Assembly: GCF_900106955.1 (NCBI RefSeq)
Contig: NZ_FNNI01000008.1
Span: 123,903 to 187,902 of the forward strand
Source: Aidingimonas halophila
GTDB lineage: Bacteria > Pseudomonadota > Gammaproteobacteria > Pseudomonadales > Halomonadaceae
Reading direction: 5' to 3'
DNA: 64,000 nucleotides
In this document: in pieces, positions 26,240-34,727 of the stretch
Numbering within the stretch: the first letter of the stretch is position 1
How the letters are laid out: each line of letters starts with the position of its first letter
The notes under the pieces: generated by a model
The model's input: the letters and a program-made list of their open reading frames with translations, nothing else
What the model was told of the DNA's origin: nothing
Databases searched by the model: none
Program-made: the position numbers and the translations under genes

Positions 26240-27190
26240 TCAATGTCGAGCATCGAGGCGCTCGGCAATGCGCGCCTCCAGCGTTTGTTGATCCTCATCG
26301 AAGCGACGGATGCCTTCGGCCAGCTTGTCGTTGGCCATGGCATCACCATTGTGTCCCCAACGGAATTCGGCTTCGGCCAGGGGTGCTGGTCGGCCACCTC
26401 CGCTCTTGTCCATGCTGATATGCGGCGTGACGTCGCCTTCCATGCCGTCGAGCTCCTCGAGCAGTGCCGGGGAGATGGTTAACCGAGGACAGCCTGCCAG
26501 TGCCAGGACTTGGCCGGTCGTGCGGAAGCTGGCACCCATCACGACAGTGGAAAACCCACCCTGGTTGACACGTTGGCAGACACCGCGAACGAACTGCACA
26601 CCGGGGTCGACCTCTGCACTGAACTCCTGCCCCGTCGCGTTCTTGTACCAGTCGGTGACTCGGCCGACGAACGGGGAAACAAGAAAGACACCGGCATCGA
26701 AACAGGCCTGGGCTTGAGCGTCGCTGAACAGCAGCGTCAGGTTGCAGTTGATGCCCTCGCGTTCCAGCACCTCGGCGGCGCGAATGCCCTCCCAGGTGGA
26801 TGCCAGTTTGATCAGCACTCTATCGCGTCCGATGCCGTGATAGTCGTAGAGCTCGATCAGCTCATGGGCCTTGGCGATGCTGGCCTGCTTGTCGAACGAG
26901 AGTCGGGCGGCCACTTCGGTCGAGACGCGTCCGGGGACACGATGGGCAATCTCCGTTCCCATCGCCACGGCCAATCGGTCCACGGCTCGTTCGCTGTCTC
27001 CTCCTTCGGCGGCGACGGCAGCCAGGGTCTCGTCGATCAATGATTGGTAACCGGGCAGGTCAAACGCTTTGAGCAGAAGTGAAGGATTGGTGGTGGCATC
27101 CTGGGGGCGGTAGCGCTCAATGGCGTCCAGGTCGCCGGTGTCGGCAACGACGAGAGAGTGCTGCCTGAGTGCATCGAGTCGTGATGTCAT
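26240..27190 (-). CDS. tal: Transaldolase
   Basis: 316 residues, the TalA/B length. [13 protein letters not shown] near 30-42, the Schiff-base Lys in [17 protein letters not shown] near 126-142, [20 protein letters not shown] and [12 protein letters not shown] are family hallmarks. It transfers dihydroxyacetone units (erythrose-4-P + fructose-6-P to sedoheptulose-7-P + glyceraldehyde-3-P). ATG 27190 is chosen for its GCGGA site and family-like N-terminus [12 protein letters not shown]. It lies between dhaL and tkt on the same strand, consistent with processing erythrose-4-phosphate. Confidence 0.96.
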   Translation of the reverse strand: MTSRLDALRQHSLVVADTGDLDAIERYRPQDATTNPSLLLKAFDLPGYQSLIDETLAAVAAEGGDSERAVDRLAVAMGTEIAHRVPGRVSTEVAARLSFDKQASIAKAHELIELYDYHGIGRDRVLIKLASTWEGIRAAEVLEREGINCNLTLLFSDAQAQACFDAGVFLVSPFVGRVTDWYKNATGQEFSAEVDPGVQFVRGVCQRVNQGGFSTVVMGASFRTTGQVLALAGCPRLTISPALLEELDGMEGDVTPHISMDKSGGGRPAPLAEAEFRWGHNGDAMANDKLAEGIRRFDEDQQTLEARIAERLDARH

Positions 27191-27226
27191 GGGAAATCCG
27201 CTTAACAATGAATTATCAGTGCCCAT

Positions 27227-27246
27227 GGAGGTGTTAGCTCACCTCC
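27227..27246 (-). terminator. Hairpin between dhaL and tal
   Basis: GGAGGTG-TTAGCT-CACCTCC, a perfect 7-bp stem in the 106-bp gap. No U-tract; possibly a partial terminator or processing element adjusting tal-tkt against dhaKL levels. Confidence 0.4.
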
Positions 27247-27296
27247 CGGGCTTGGTAGATATGCAATGGACAAGGTCGGCCGGTCAGCAGGCCACG

Positions 27297-27950
27297 TCAG
27301 GCGGCGGCTTTATCGAGGTGACGTTCCGTGCTGTCGGCGAGGCGTACCAGCAATAGCTGGCAGGAGACGGCGCCGGCATCCAGGTGTCCCTTGGAGCGCT
27401 CTCCGAGACGGGATGCACGTCCGATCTTCGCCTCGAGCTCTCGAGTCGATTCACAACCGCGTTTGGCGCCATCGCGTAGCGATTGCAACGCGCTGGCGAA
27501 CCCTTGGCCATTGTCGACGGCATGCCGATAGTCATTGACTGCAGGGACCAGGGTGTCCAGTAGACACTTATCGCCGACGTTGGCATCGCTGATACTCTGA
27601 AGGGACGTCAGCCCGGCAGAGAGCATATCGCCGAATGCGCCGGCATCGAGCTCGTCGCGGTCCTTGGCGGCATTTCCCATACCGAGAAACAGGCTGCCGT
27701 AAAGAGGCCCCATGGAGCCGCCGATCGAGCCCATCAATGTGTTGGCCAATGTGGTGAGGGCTTTGGAGAGGCTCAAGGATTGGCCCTGGATGGATTCGTT
27801 GAAGAGCCTGAAGCCTTTGGCCATGTTGATGCCGTGATCGCCATCGCCAATCGAACCATCGACTTCGCTCAGGTAGTCGCGGTTGTCGAGGATGACCTCG
27901 ACCAGCTCGCTGAGGATCTCGGAACCGTAGGATGTGTCCAGGAACTGCAT
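27297..27950 (-). CDS. dhaL: Dihydroxyacetone/tetrulose kinase subunit DhaL (ATP-binding)
   Basis: 217 residues. Mg-ATP-binding IGDGDHGINMAKG near 34-46, MGSIGGSMGPLYGSLF near 73-88, DKCLLDTLVPA near 126 and the C-terminal GRASRLGERSKGHLDAGAVS match DhaL. It supplies the nucleotide half of the kinase; no DhaM phosphotransferase is present, so ATP is probably the direct donor. ATG 27950 has AGGAG. It is 38 bp after dhaK. With an EltD-like dehydrogenase and an RpiB-like isomerase nearby, the substrate is probably erythrulose rather than dihydroxyacetone. Confidence 0.92.
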   Translation of the reverse strand: MQFLDTSYGSEILSELVEVILDNRDYLSEVDGSIGDGDHGINMAKGFRLFNESIQGQSLSLSKALTTLANTLMGSIGGSMGPLYGSLFLGMGNAAKDRDELDAGAFGDMLSAGLTSLQSISDANVGDKCLLDTLVPAVNDYRHAVDNGQGFASALQSLRDGAKRGCESTRELEAKIGRASRLGERSKGHLDAGAVSCQLLLVRLADSTERHLDKAAA

Positions 27951-27988
27951 TGTTTTGACTCCTGCATGTTGATCGACGATTGCCGTCG

Positions 27989-28978
27989 TTAGCGTGTGAG
28001 CGCCAGTGACTGGGCCGGTGCATCGACGAGGGGCTTGAGTTCCTCATCCAGCTTCATCACAGTCAGCGTGGCTCCCATCATTTCCAGCGATGTGAAGTAG
28101 TTGCCGATATCAGCGCGATGAACCGTGATACCTTCGGTCTCGAGGCGGTCAGCGACATGGGAGTACAGCAGGTTGAGCTCCATGACTGGTGTGGCCCCCA
28201 GTCCTGAGATCAGCACCGCAACATCACTGCCGGTAAAGTCCTGATCCGCGAGGATGGGGTCGCACATGGCCTGGGCCATGGCTTCGGCGTTGGGCAGTGG
28301 GACCACTTCGATACCTGGCTCACCGTGATGACCAATGCCTAGCTCCATATGACCTGGCTCAATGGTGAAGTTGGGCTTACCATTGGCCGGAATGGTGCAA
28401 CTGCTCAATCCCACACCGATACTCGAGCAGGCATCGACTGCCTTCTGTGCCAGGCGAATCACCTCATCAAGGTCGTCGTAGCGGGCAGCGGCAGCCCCTC
28501 CCACCTTCCACATCATGATTTCACCGGCCACGCCTCGGCGTTTTTCGCGTTGGTCTGCAGGCGCCGAGGCAACATCATCGCGGGCAATCACCGTCTTGAC
28601 CTGGATGCCCTCCATCTCAGCCATCTGGCGAGCCATCTTCACATTCATGTTGTCGCCTGCGTAGTTGCCGTACAGACAGGCCACCCCTTGGCCTCGGTCG
28701 GCAGCACGAAATGCTTCAAGAAAAGCGTCAGCAGTGGGAGAAGAAAATATCTCGCCAATCGCGACGGCATCACACAATCCGTCGCCGACATATCCCAGAA
28801 AGGCAGGCTCATGTCCTGAGCCCCCGCCGGTCACGACACCGACTTTAGCCGGCGTTTCAATGGCATATTTGAGTACCCGGGGATGATCGGTTGCTGCATA
28901 CAGATTGGGCGATGCTCGCAGGTAACCGCGAACTGCATCATCCACTACGTTATCGGGATCATTGATTATGCGTTGCAT
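27989..28978 (-). CDS. dhaK: Dihydroxyacetone/tetrulose kinase subunit DhaK (substrate-binding)
   Basis: 329 residues. GVVTGGGSGHEPAFLGYVG (47-65) and the hemiaminal-forming His in GIGHHGEPGIEVV (H218 by count, the same number as E. coli DhaK) are present. DhaK binds a short ketose covalently through this His and positions it for phosphorylation with DhaL. GAGG precedes ATG 28978. It is the first gene of dhaK-dhaL-tal-tkt and divergent from the RpiB-like gene. Split DhaK/DhaL-type kinases act on D- and L-erythrulose in mycobacterial tetritol pathways (DerK/LerK, established family knowledge); the same role is inferred here. Confidence 0.92.
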   Translation of the reverse strand: MQRIINDPDNVVDDAVRGYLRASPNLYAATDHPRVLKYAIETPAKVGVVTGGGSGHEPAFLGYVGDGLCDAVAIGEIFSSPTADAFLEAFRAADRGQGVACLYGNYAGDNMNVKMARQMAEMEGIQVKTVIARDDVASAPADQREKRRGVAGEIMMWKVGGAAAARYDDLDEVIRLAQKAVDACSSIGVGLSSCTIPANGKPNFTIEPGHMELGIGHHGEPGIEVVPLPNAEAMAQAMCDPILADQDFTGSDVAVLISGLGATPVMELNLLYSHVADRLETEGITVHRADIGNYFTSLEMMGATLTVMKLDEELKPLVDAPAQSLALTR

Positions 28979-29399
28979 GGCGTATTCCTCACCGCTTATG
29001 GATTGTTGTCCTGTGTCCTCCGGCGTGCCGACCCATCGTTGGGTAATGGGGTGGTAACGCTGTCAGTGCTAGGGCAGAGGGTTGGTATGGGCTTGATCTA
29101 TAAATGATCGAGTGTTGATCAGATGTTTAAGCGCCTGTCTCCATAATGTCAAGGGGAAGACAAGGTGTCGGGATGCGACTTTGGTCTCCCTGTCAGACTG
29201 TCTTGTTCACGATTTCTCATTAACTATCTGAATTAAATGATATTTATTGTTGTTTTCAGGATTATGTTCGTTAATGCAGCGCATGATGAAGTGAGTGGAT
29301 GCATATTTTCTTGGTTTACAAATGATCGAATAGTGATATTTTGAACATCGACGCATCGTTGGCATAGGGTCAACGACAAACTATACAGGAGGCCTATCC
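28979..29399. promoter_or_regulatory. Divergent control region between dhaK and the rpiB-like gene
   Basis: 421 bp without a gene, AT-rich from about 29100 to 29345. Two copies of one motif in the same orientation stand out: TATAAATGATCGAGTGTTGAT (starting 29099) and TACAAATGATCGAATAGTGAT (starting 29317), agreeing at 17 of 21 positions. One lies 120 bp upstream of dhaK, the other 62-83 bp upstream of the rpiB-like ATG. They are good candidates for the SorC regulator encoded just downstream. AGGAGG precedes the rpiB-like start. Confidence 0.5.
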
Positions 29400-29894
29400 A
29401 TGTCGGATCCAACCAAGGCTGCCCAGAAAGTGCGTGTCGCCCTGGGAGGAGATGAGGCGGCATTCGCGCTGAAGGAACTGCTGATCGAGCACGTGCGCTC
29501 CCTGGGCTTCGAGGCGGTGGACTTTGGTACCTACAATGCCGAGCCTGTGCTCTATCCCGATGTGGCGGTTCGTGTCGCGAATGCCGTTGGTGCGGGTGAG
29601 GTTGAGCGTGGTGTATTGGTTTGCGGCACGGGCATCGGAGTGGCGATCTCTGCCAATAAGGTGCCGGGAATACGGGCGGCTCAGGCGCACGATACCTATT
29701 CGGCGGCCAAGGCCCGGTCAAGTAACGATGCCCAGATCGTGGCATTAGGGGCGCGTGTTGTCGGGCCTGAACTCGCGAAAAGTATCGTCACGGCATTCCT
29801 TGGGGCCGATTTTGGTGGCGGTGGTTCCACTGAGAAAGTGGCGCGTATCGCGGACTACGAGCGACAGTTCTTTCGCGATCCGCCGAGCGTCTGA
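29400..29894 (+). CDS. RpiB/LacA-family isomerase (D-erythrulose-4-phosphate isomerase candidate)
   Basis: 164 residues. Catalytic Cys75 in GVLVCGTGIGVAISANKVPGI, YPD at 52-54, AHDTYSAAKARSSNDAQI near 96-113. The first active-site motif, DHAG in RpiB, reads GGDEAAF (His to Glu). In Brucella, EryI, an RpiB homologue, converts D-erythrulose-4-phosphate to D-erythrose-4-phosphate; the mycobacterial DerI does the same. Being divergent from dhaKL and next to a SorC regulator, it most likely has this role. AGGAGG lies 7 bases before the ATG. Allose- or ribose-phosphate isomerase activity is the alternative. Confidence 0.88.
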   Translation: MSDPTKAAQKVRVALGGDEAAFALKELLIEHVRSLGFEAVDFGTYNAEPVLYPDVAVRVANAVGAGEVERGVLVCGTGIGVAISANKVPGIRAAQAHDTYSAAKARSSNDAQIVALGARVVGPELAKSIVTAFLGADFGGGGSTEKVARIADYERQFFRDPPSV

Positions 29895-29968
29895 TCGGTG
29901 AGGGTTCGCCTGATCGCTGTGGTATCTTGTGCTGGTCGTCCAATAACTGACCGCATGAGGCTTATACC

Positions 29969-30949
29969 ATGAGTGAGCGCGCTGAGAATGCCGATATCGC
30001 GCTGATGACAGAGATCGCCACGTTATATTACGTGGAAGGTGAAACCCAGGAAGTGATTGCCAATCGACTGGGCGTCTCTCGGGTCAAAGTAGGGCGTCTG
30101 CTCAAACGCGCTCATGCCGAAGGTATCGTCGATGTCCGTGTCCGGCAGCATCCGTCTGTCAGCGCGGAGATCGAACAGGAGCTGATACGTCGATTCGGTG
30201 TCAGGCGTGCATTGATCTCGCTCGATCATGCCGACCCGGATGTTCAGCGTTCCGGGGTGGCGAGCCTGGTTGCCGATCATTTGTCGCGATCGCTGCACGA
30301 TGGATCGATTGTCGCTATCGGTATGGGGCGTAATGTCGGGGCGGTCGCGGACAATGTTTTTGAGCAAGGCGAGCGCAAGTGCTCGTTCGTTTGCGCGATA
30401 GGGGGGTCGCTACGTGCGGGAGAGTACATGAATCCCGACCATATCTGCAGACGCCTGGCCATGAAGTTTGGTGGAGATAGCGAAACCTTGTATGCCCCGG
30501 CTTTGGTGCAGAACCCTGAGTTGCGGGATTCCATGTATGAGAATCCCACCGTGCGGCAGACCCTCGACCGGGCTCGCCGTGCCGATGTCGCGCTGATTGG
30601 GGTGGGCGATCTCAGCGAAGACAGCAATATGGTGCGAATGGGGTGGTTTTCGCCTCAAGAGATTGCGGAAGCCCGCTTGTCCGGTACGGTGGGGGACATG
30701 ATGGGATATGACTTCATCGACCTGCATGGAAGGCCTTCGGAAACGCCGATGCAGGGACGGGTCATCGGTTTGACAATCGGCGACCTGGCGCGAATTCCCG
30801 ATGTCATCGCCATTGCCAGCGAGAATACCAAGGCTGCGGGTATCCTTGGGGCACTGCGTACCGGTGTCATTGACACGCTTGCGACAAGTGTCACTAATGC
30901 GCACACGATACTGCGGCTGGATGAGGCGACCCCGGCCATCGATGGCTGA
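29969..30949 (+). CDS. SorC-family transcriptional regulator (EryD-like role)
   Basis: 326 residues. The N-terminal helix-turn-helix IATLYYVEGETQEVIANRLGVSRVKVGRLLKRA (about 16-48) and the C-terminal sugar-phosphate-binding domain (VAIGMGRNVGAVAD, IGVGDL, VIGLTIGDLARIP) define SorC/DeoR-CggR regulators. It lies 74 bp downstream of the rpiB-like gene and upstream of the EltD-like gene. Brucella EryD, repressor of the erythritol operon, belongs to the same family. It probably controls dhaKL-tal-tkt, rpiB and the dehydrogenase-transporter unit, sensing a tetrulose phosphate. Confidence 0.92.
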   Translation: MSERAENADIALMTEIATLYYVEGETQEVIANRLGVSRVKVGRLLKRAHAEGIVDVRVRQHPSVSAEIEQELIRRFGVRRALISLDHADPDVQRSGVASLVADHLSRSLHDGSIVAIGMGRNVGAVADNVFEQGERKCSFVCAIGGSLRAGEYMNPDHICRRLAMKFGGDSETLYAPALVQNPELRDSMYENPTVRQTLDRARRADVALIGVGDLSEDSNMVRMGWFSPQEIAEARLSGTVGDMMGYDFIDLHGRPSETPMQGRVIGLTIGDLARIPDVIAIASENTKAAGILGALRTGVIDTLATSVTNAHTILRLDEATPAIDG

Positions 30950-30988
30950 GCGCATTGCCGTCTACCGAATGTCCATCAATAGCCTATG

Positions 30989-31002
30989 TGAACATATGTT
31001 CA
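30989..31002. promoter_or_regulatory. Palindromic operator candidate before the EltD-like gene
   Basis: TGAACATATGTTCA is a perfect 14-bp palindrome, followed at 31016 by another ATGAACAT half-site. It lies in the 284-bp gap between the SorC gene and the dehydrogenase and may be a SorC-family site. It differs from the repeated motif upstream of dhaK/rpiB, so its binder is uncertain. Confidence 0.5.
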
Positions 31003-31233
31003 TATGCATGTTTTTATGAACATTGCTTTGCAAGCCCGTTATTTACTACGGCCGTCTTGGTAAAGTCGGCTTGTATGGGAATGTTTATATTTTTCAACAA
31101 GATAAAAAGTGCTCCTAAAGTATAAGTCAAAAATGGGGCCAAACTCATTGACCTGACTATACTGAAAAGCGTTAATTCATTTGAGCAATAACAGATCAAA
31201 TGATAAGACGACGCCAGCTCAATGGAGGCTCTC

Positions 31234-32340
31234 ATGAACGACACCCTCACTCAGTCATCCTCCCCGGACGCAACGATTCCCAAAACGATGAATGCCGTTG
31301 TCGCTTACGCTCCTGGCGACTACCGCTACGAGGAAGTGCCAGTGCCCGAGATCGATGAGCAGGAAATACTGATCAAGGTCGAGGGCTGCGGTATCTGTGC
31401 CGGTGATATCAAGTCCTATGATGGTGCGCCCAGTTTTTGGGGGGATGAGTTCCAACCGCCGTATATCAAGGCACCGATGATCCCGGGGCACGAGTTTATC
31501 GGTCGGGTCGTCAAGGTGGGGGCGCAAGTCACGGACTACCGGGTCGGCGAACGGGTGATCTCTGAACAGATCGTACCGTGCTGGAACTGCCGTTTTTGCG
31601 GACGCGGCCAGTACTGGATGTGCGAGAAGCACGACCTTTATGGCTTCCAGAACAATGTCAACGGCGGCATGGCCGAGTACATGAAGTTCACCAAGGAGGC
31701 GATCAATTACCACGTTCCAGAAGAGTTGCCTTTGGAAAAAGCGATTCTGATCGAACCGTATGCTTGTTCGCTGCATGCCGTGCAACGTGCGCAAATCGAA
31801 CTGGGGGATGTCGTGGTGCTCTCGGGTGCTGGAACGTTAGGGCTGGGTATGGTCGGTGCGGCGAAGAAGGCCGGTGCCGAAAAACTGATCGTTCTGGACC
31901 TCTTTGATGATCGCCTGGCTCTGGCCGAGAAATTCGGCGCGGACATGACTCTGAATCCTGGCCGTGATGATGTGGTATCGATCATCAAGGACATGACCGG
32001 AGGATATGGCTGCGATGTCTATATCGAAGCGACCGGCCACCCGTCATCGGTGGAGCAAGGGTTGTCGATGATCCGTAAGCTTGGGCGATTCGTCGAATTC
32101 AGCGTATTCAAGGATCCTGTCGCGGTGGATTGGAGCATTATCTCGGATCGCAAGGAACTTGATGTGCTGGGGTCGCACTTGGGGCCGTATTGCTATCCCC
32201 TGGTCATTGAAGGAATCCGCAATGGCGATTTCCCGACCGAGGGTGTGGTGACACACCAGTTACCGCTTGAGCAATATGAAGAGGGATTCGAGTTGATGAA
32301 GAGTGGTTCCAAGTCACTGAAGATCGTCCTGATTCCTTGA
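31234..32340 (+). CDS. Zinc-dependent erythritol/L-threitol dehydrogenase (EltD-like)
   Basis: 368 residues from ATG 31234 (GGAGG five bases upstream; ATG 31222 overlaps that site). Medium-chain dehydrogenase: catalytic zinc C55 in GCGICAGDIK and H86/E87 in IPGHEF; structural zinc C116, C119, C122, C130; Rossmann GAGTLGLG (198-205). Blocks RVISEQIVPCW, HDLYGF, MTGGYGCDVYIEATGH, DWSIISDRKELDVLGSHLGP match, from memory, the mycobacterial EltD very closely. It oxidises erythritol or L-threitol to L-erythrulose with NAD+ in the cytoplasm. The ABC importer genes follow on the same strand. Confidence 0.87.
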   Translation: MNDTLTQSSSPDATIPKTMNAVVAYAPGDYRYEEVPVPEIDEQEILIKVEGCGICAGDIKSYDGAPSFWGDEFQPPYIKAPMIPGHEFIGRVVKVGAQVTDYRVGERVISEQIVPCWNCRFCGRGQYWMCEKHDLYGFQNNVNGGMAEYMKFTKEAINYHVPEELPLEKAILIEPYACSLHAVQRAQIELGDVVVLSGAGTLGLGMVGAAKKAGAEKLIVLDLFDDRLALAEKFGADMTLNPGRDDVVSIIKDMTGGYGCDVYIEATGHPSSVEQGLSMIRKLGRFVEFSVFKDPVAVDWSIISDRKELDVLGSHLGPYCYPLVIEGIRNGDFPTEGVVTHQLPLEQYEEGFELMKSGSKSLKIVLIP

Positions 32341-32478
32341 CGGACACACCCTGAGTGCCATCGGCCTGCGAGCAACATACCCATATGTGAATGAGTTAGC
32401 TTGCACAGGGCAGCTAATGGCTGACATGGCATATCCATTCACTCATCAACAATTGCGAAGAACAAGAGGTCGTTCGAT

Positions 32479-33123
32479 ATGAGTTCACACGCCGATATGA
32501 GGTCAGTGCAACGGCCTCCAAGACGATTCGGCATGGTTGCGACTGGTGTAACAGTGCTCATTCTTGTGGGCGTGATGGCATGGGATACCACGGTAGTACC
32601 GATCGATGCCGGCTCAGAGGTCCAGGGTGACCAGTTTCACGCCAACGAGGAATTTTCCCGGATTCAACGGGATGTCGAGGAGCGCGCTATAGCGGCGCCA
32701 GACTTGGCATCGGCCATTGCTGAAGATCAGGCGGCAGCGGGTGAAGAATATGGTGTACCTGGCGATGCTGGACCGGTGATGCCGGTGACCTTTACCGGGG
32801 TTGTGGGCGAGGGAAGCTCCGGTGCCTATGAGGTAGATGTGGATGGGCTGCCTGAGGATCTGACAGTCAGGTTGCAAACAGGCCCCGCGATCAATGGAAC
32901 TGATCTGCGCGATGCCCCGGGAGATATCGAGTTCGGCCAGTTTACCAATCAAATTGAGTATCAGGATGCCGGGTCGGCACTCAACGAGGCCATGAAGGCG
33001 GAAGTGCTTGCGGATATCGACACCAGTGATCTGACAGGGAAAACCATTGAAGTCACGGGGGTTTTCCAGTTGATCAATCCCAACAACTGGCTCGTCACGC
33101 CTGTCGATATGAGCGTGCAGTGA
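32479..33123 (+). CDS. DUF2291-type membrane-anchored accessory protein of the sugar ABC importer
   Basis: 214 residues. One N-terminal membrane helix (about 19-35) and a periplasmic domain with LQTGPAINGTDLRDAPGDI and FGQFTNQIEYQDAGSALNEAMK, the hallmark of DUF2291. The family is usually a lipoprotein, but no Cys follows the hydrophobic segment here (VGVMAWDTT), so this one is probably anchored by its helix. It is regularly encoded with ribose/erythritol-type ABC importers; its biochemical role is unknown. It is 19 bp before the ATPase gene. Confidence 0.83.
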   Translation: MSSHADMRSVQRPPRRFGMVATGVTVLILVGVMAWDTTVVPIDAGSEVQGDQFHANEEFSRIQRDVEERAIAAPDLASAIAEDQAAAGEEYGVPGDAGPVMPVTFTGVVGEGSSGAYEVDVDGLPEDLTVRLQTGPAINGTDLRDAPGDIEFGQFTNQIEYQDAGSALNEAMKAEVLADIDTSDLTGKTIEVTGVFQLINPNNWLVTPVDMSVQ

Positions 33124-33142
33124 ACGGGAGTGGAGTGTTCCT

Positions 33143-34699
33143 ATGATAAATGAGCATGAGGTGGAACGGACTTCCGGAGAACGGGTGACTGATGAAGCCA
33201 TACTTTCGGCACGCCATATCGCCAAGTCCTTCGGTAACGTTCACGCCCTGAAAACCGTCGATTTTGATGTGCATCGTGGCAAGGTCACCACTCTGTTCGG
33301 GGAGAATGGAGCCGGCAAGTCGACCTTGATGAAAATTCTCTCCGGGGTGATACGGCCAACGTCCGGGAAGATTCTTCTCGATGGCCAGCCCGTGAGTTTT
33401 GATTCGACCACCGATGCACAGAGGTTGGGTATTTCGATCATTCATCAGGAACTGAGTCTCGCTCCCAACCTGAGCGTTCGTGACAATATCTTCATGGGGC
33501 GCGAACTGGGGAACGCAACAGGCATTGACTATGCCGAAGAGACGCGTCAGACCCGTTTGCTGATGGAAGAACTGGATGAACCGATTGATCCGTTGACCCC
33601 GGTGGAGGATTTGCGCCTGGGACAGCAACAGATCGTCGAGATTGCGCGCGCGCTCTCCGTCAATTCCCGCATTCTGATCATGGACGAGCCGACCTCGGCA
33701 CTTAGTGCCACGGAGGTCGAGGTTCTGTTCAAGGTAATACGTGACTTGAAAAGTCGTGGCGTCTCGATCGTCTATATCTCCCATCACCTCGAAGAAGCGC
33801 TGCAGATCACCGATCATGCCGTCGTGCTGCGAGACGGCATCATGACGGCCTACGCCGAACGGAAAGACATCGACCTGGAATGGATCGTTCGCAACATGGT
33901 CGGGGACAATTTCGATCTGGGGTCACCGCCTTCCGGATACACGATGGGCGATGTCGCCCTGTCGCTAGACAGCATTACCGTGCCGGATGCCAGCGTACCC
34001 GGTCGTATGCTGGTCGATCAGGTGTCCTTGAATGTTCGTGCGGGGGAGGTCGTCTGTATCTATGGGTTGATGGGAGCGGGACGTACTGAACTGCTCGAAA
34101 GTGTGGCCGGACGTCTCGATGCGGCGGATGGCCGAGTCCTGCTCGAAGGTGAGGATATCTCACGCCTGAGCATCGCCGAGCGTATTGCCAAGGGTCTGGT
34201 GCTGGTGCCGGAAGATCGGCAGCGTGATGGTCTGGTTCAGACGATGTCGGTTGGCCAGAACCTGTCCCTTGCCAGCATCGGTGCCTTCACCAAGGGGCTT
34301 CTGACCTCAAGACGGCGTGAGCAAGCGGTTGTCGACGAGGCCATCAGCAATGTCCACATCAAGACCGATGGTGGGGAGGCGGCGATCAGCTCGTTGTCCG
34401 GGGGCAACCAGCAGAAAGTCGTGATTGGCAAGATGCTGGCCACGCATCCGAAGGCTGTCCTGCTCGATGAGCCCAGTCGCGGCATCGATGTCGGCGCCAA
34501 GGCCGAGGTCTTCAAGCTATTGAGTGAAGGCGCCTCCCGGGGGTTGTCCGTGGTTTTTTCGACGTCTGAAGTCGGTGAATGCTTGAGCATTGCCCACCGG
34601 ATCGTGGTGATGAGTCGTGGCAGGATCGTGGCGGAATTCGGGCCCGACGTGATGAAAGAAGAGATTATGGCTGCCTCAGGCGAAGCCGTGGTCGCTTGA
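33143..34699 (+). CDS. Sugar ABC importer ATPase (two fused ABC domains)
   Basis: 518 residues with two nucleotide-binding domains, as in RbsA. Domain 1: Walker A GENGAGKSTLMK near 52-63, signature LRLGQQQIVEIA near 156, Walker B ILIMDEPTSAL near 176. Domain 2: the Walker A-like GLMGAGRTELLE lacks the Lys-Ser pair, as usual in this family, while LSGGNQQKVVIGK and VLLDEPSRGIDVGAKAE are intact. It powers uptake of a small sugar or polyol, probably erythritol or threitol given the upstream dehydrogenase. Confidence 0.93.
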   Translation: MINEHEVERTSGERVTDEAILSARHIAKSFGNVHALKTVDFDVHRGKVTTLFGENGAGKSTLMKILSGVIRPTSGKILLDGQPVSFDSTTDAQRLGISIIHQELSLAPNLSVRDNIFMGRELGNATGIDYAEETRQTRLLMEELDEPIDPLTPVEDLRLGQQQIVEIARALSVNSRILIMDEPTSALSATEVEVLFKVIRDLKSRGVSIVYISHHLEEALQITDHAVVLRDGIMTAYAERKDIDLEWIVRNMVGDNFDLGSPPSGYTMGDVALSLDSITVPDASVPGRMLVDQVSLNVRAGEVVCIYGLMGAGRTELLESVAGRLDAADGRVLLEGEDISRLSIAERIAKGLVLVPEDRQRDGLVQTMSVGQNLSLASIGAFTKGLLTSRRREQAVVDEAISNVHIKTDGGEAAISSLSGGNQQKVVIGKMLATHPKAVLLDEPSRGIDVGAKAEVFKLLSEGASRGLSVVFSTSEVGECLSIAHRIVVMSRGRIVAEFGPDVMKEEIMAASGEAVVA

Positions 34700-34727
34700 T
34701 CCACTTGCAATAGCGGAGTGAACAACA

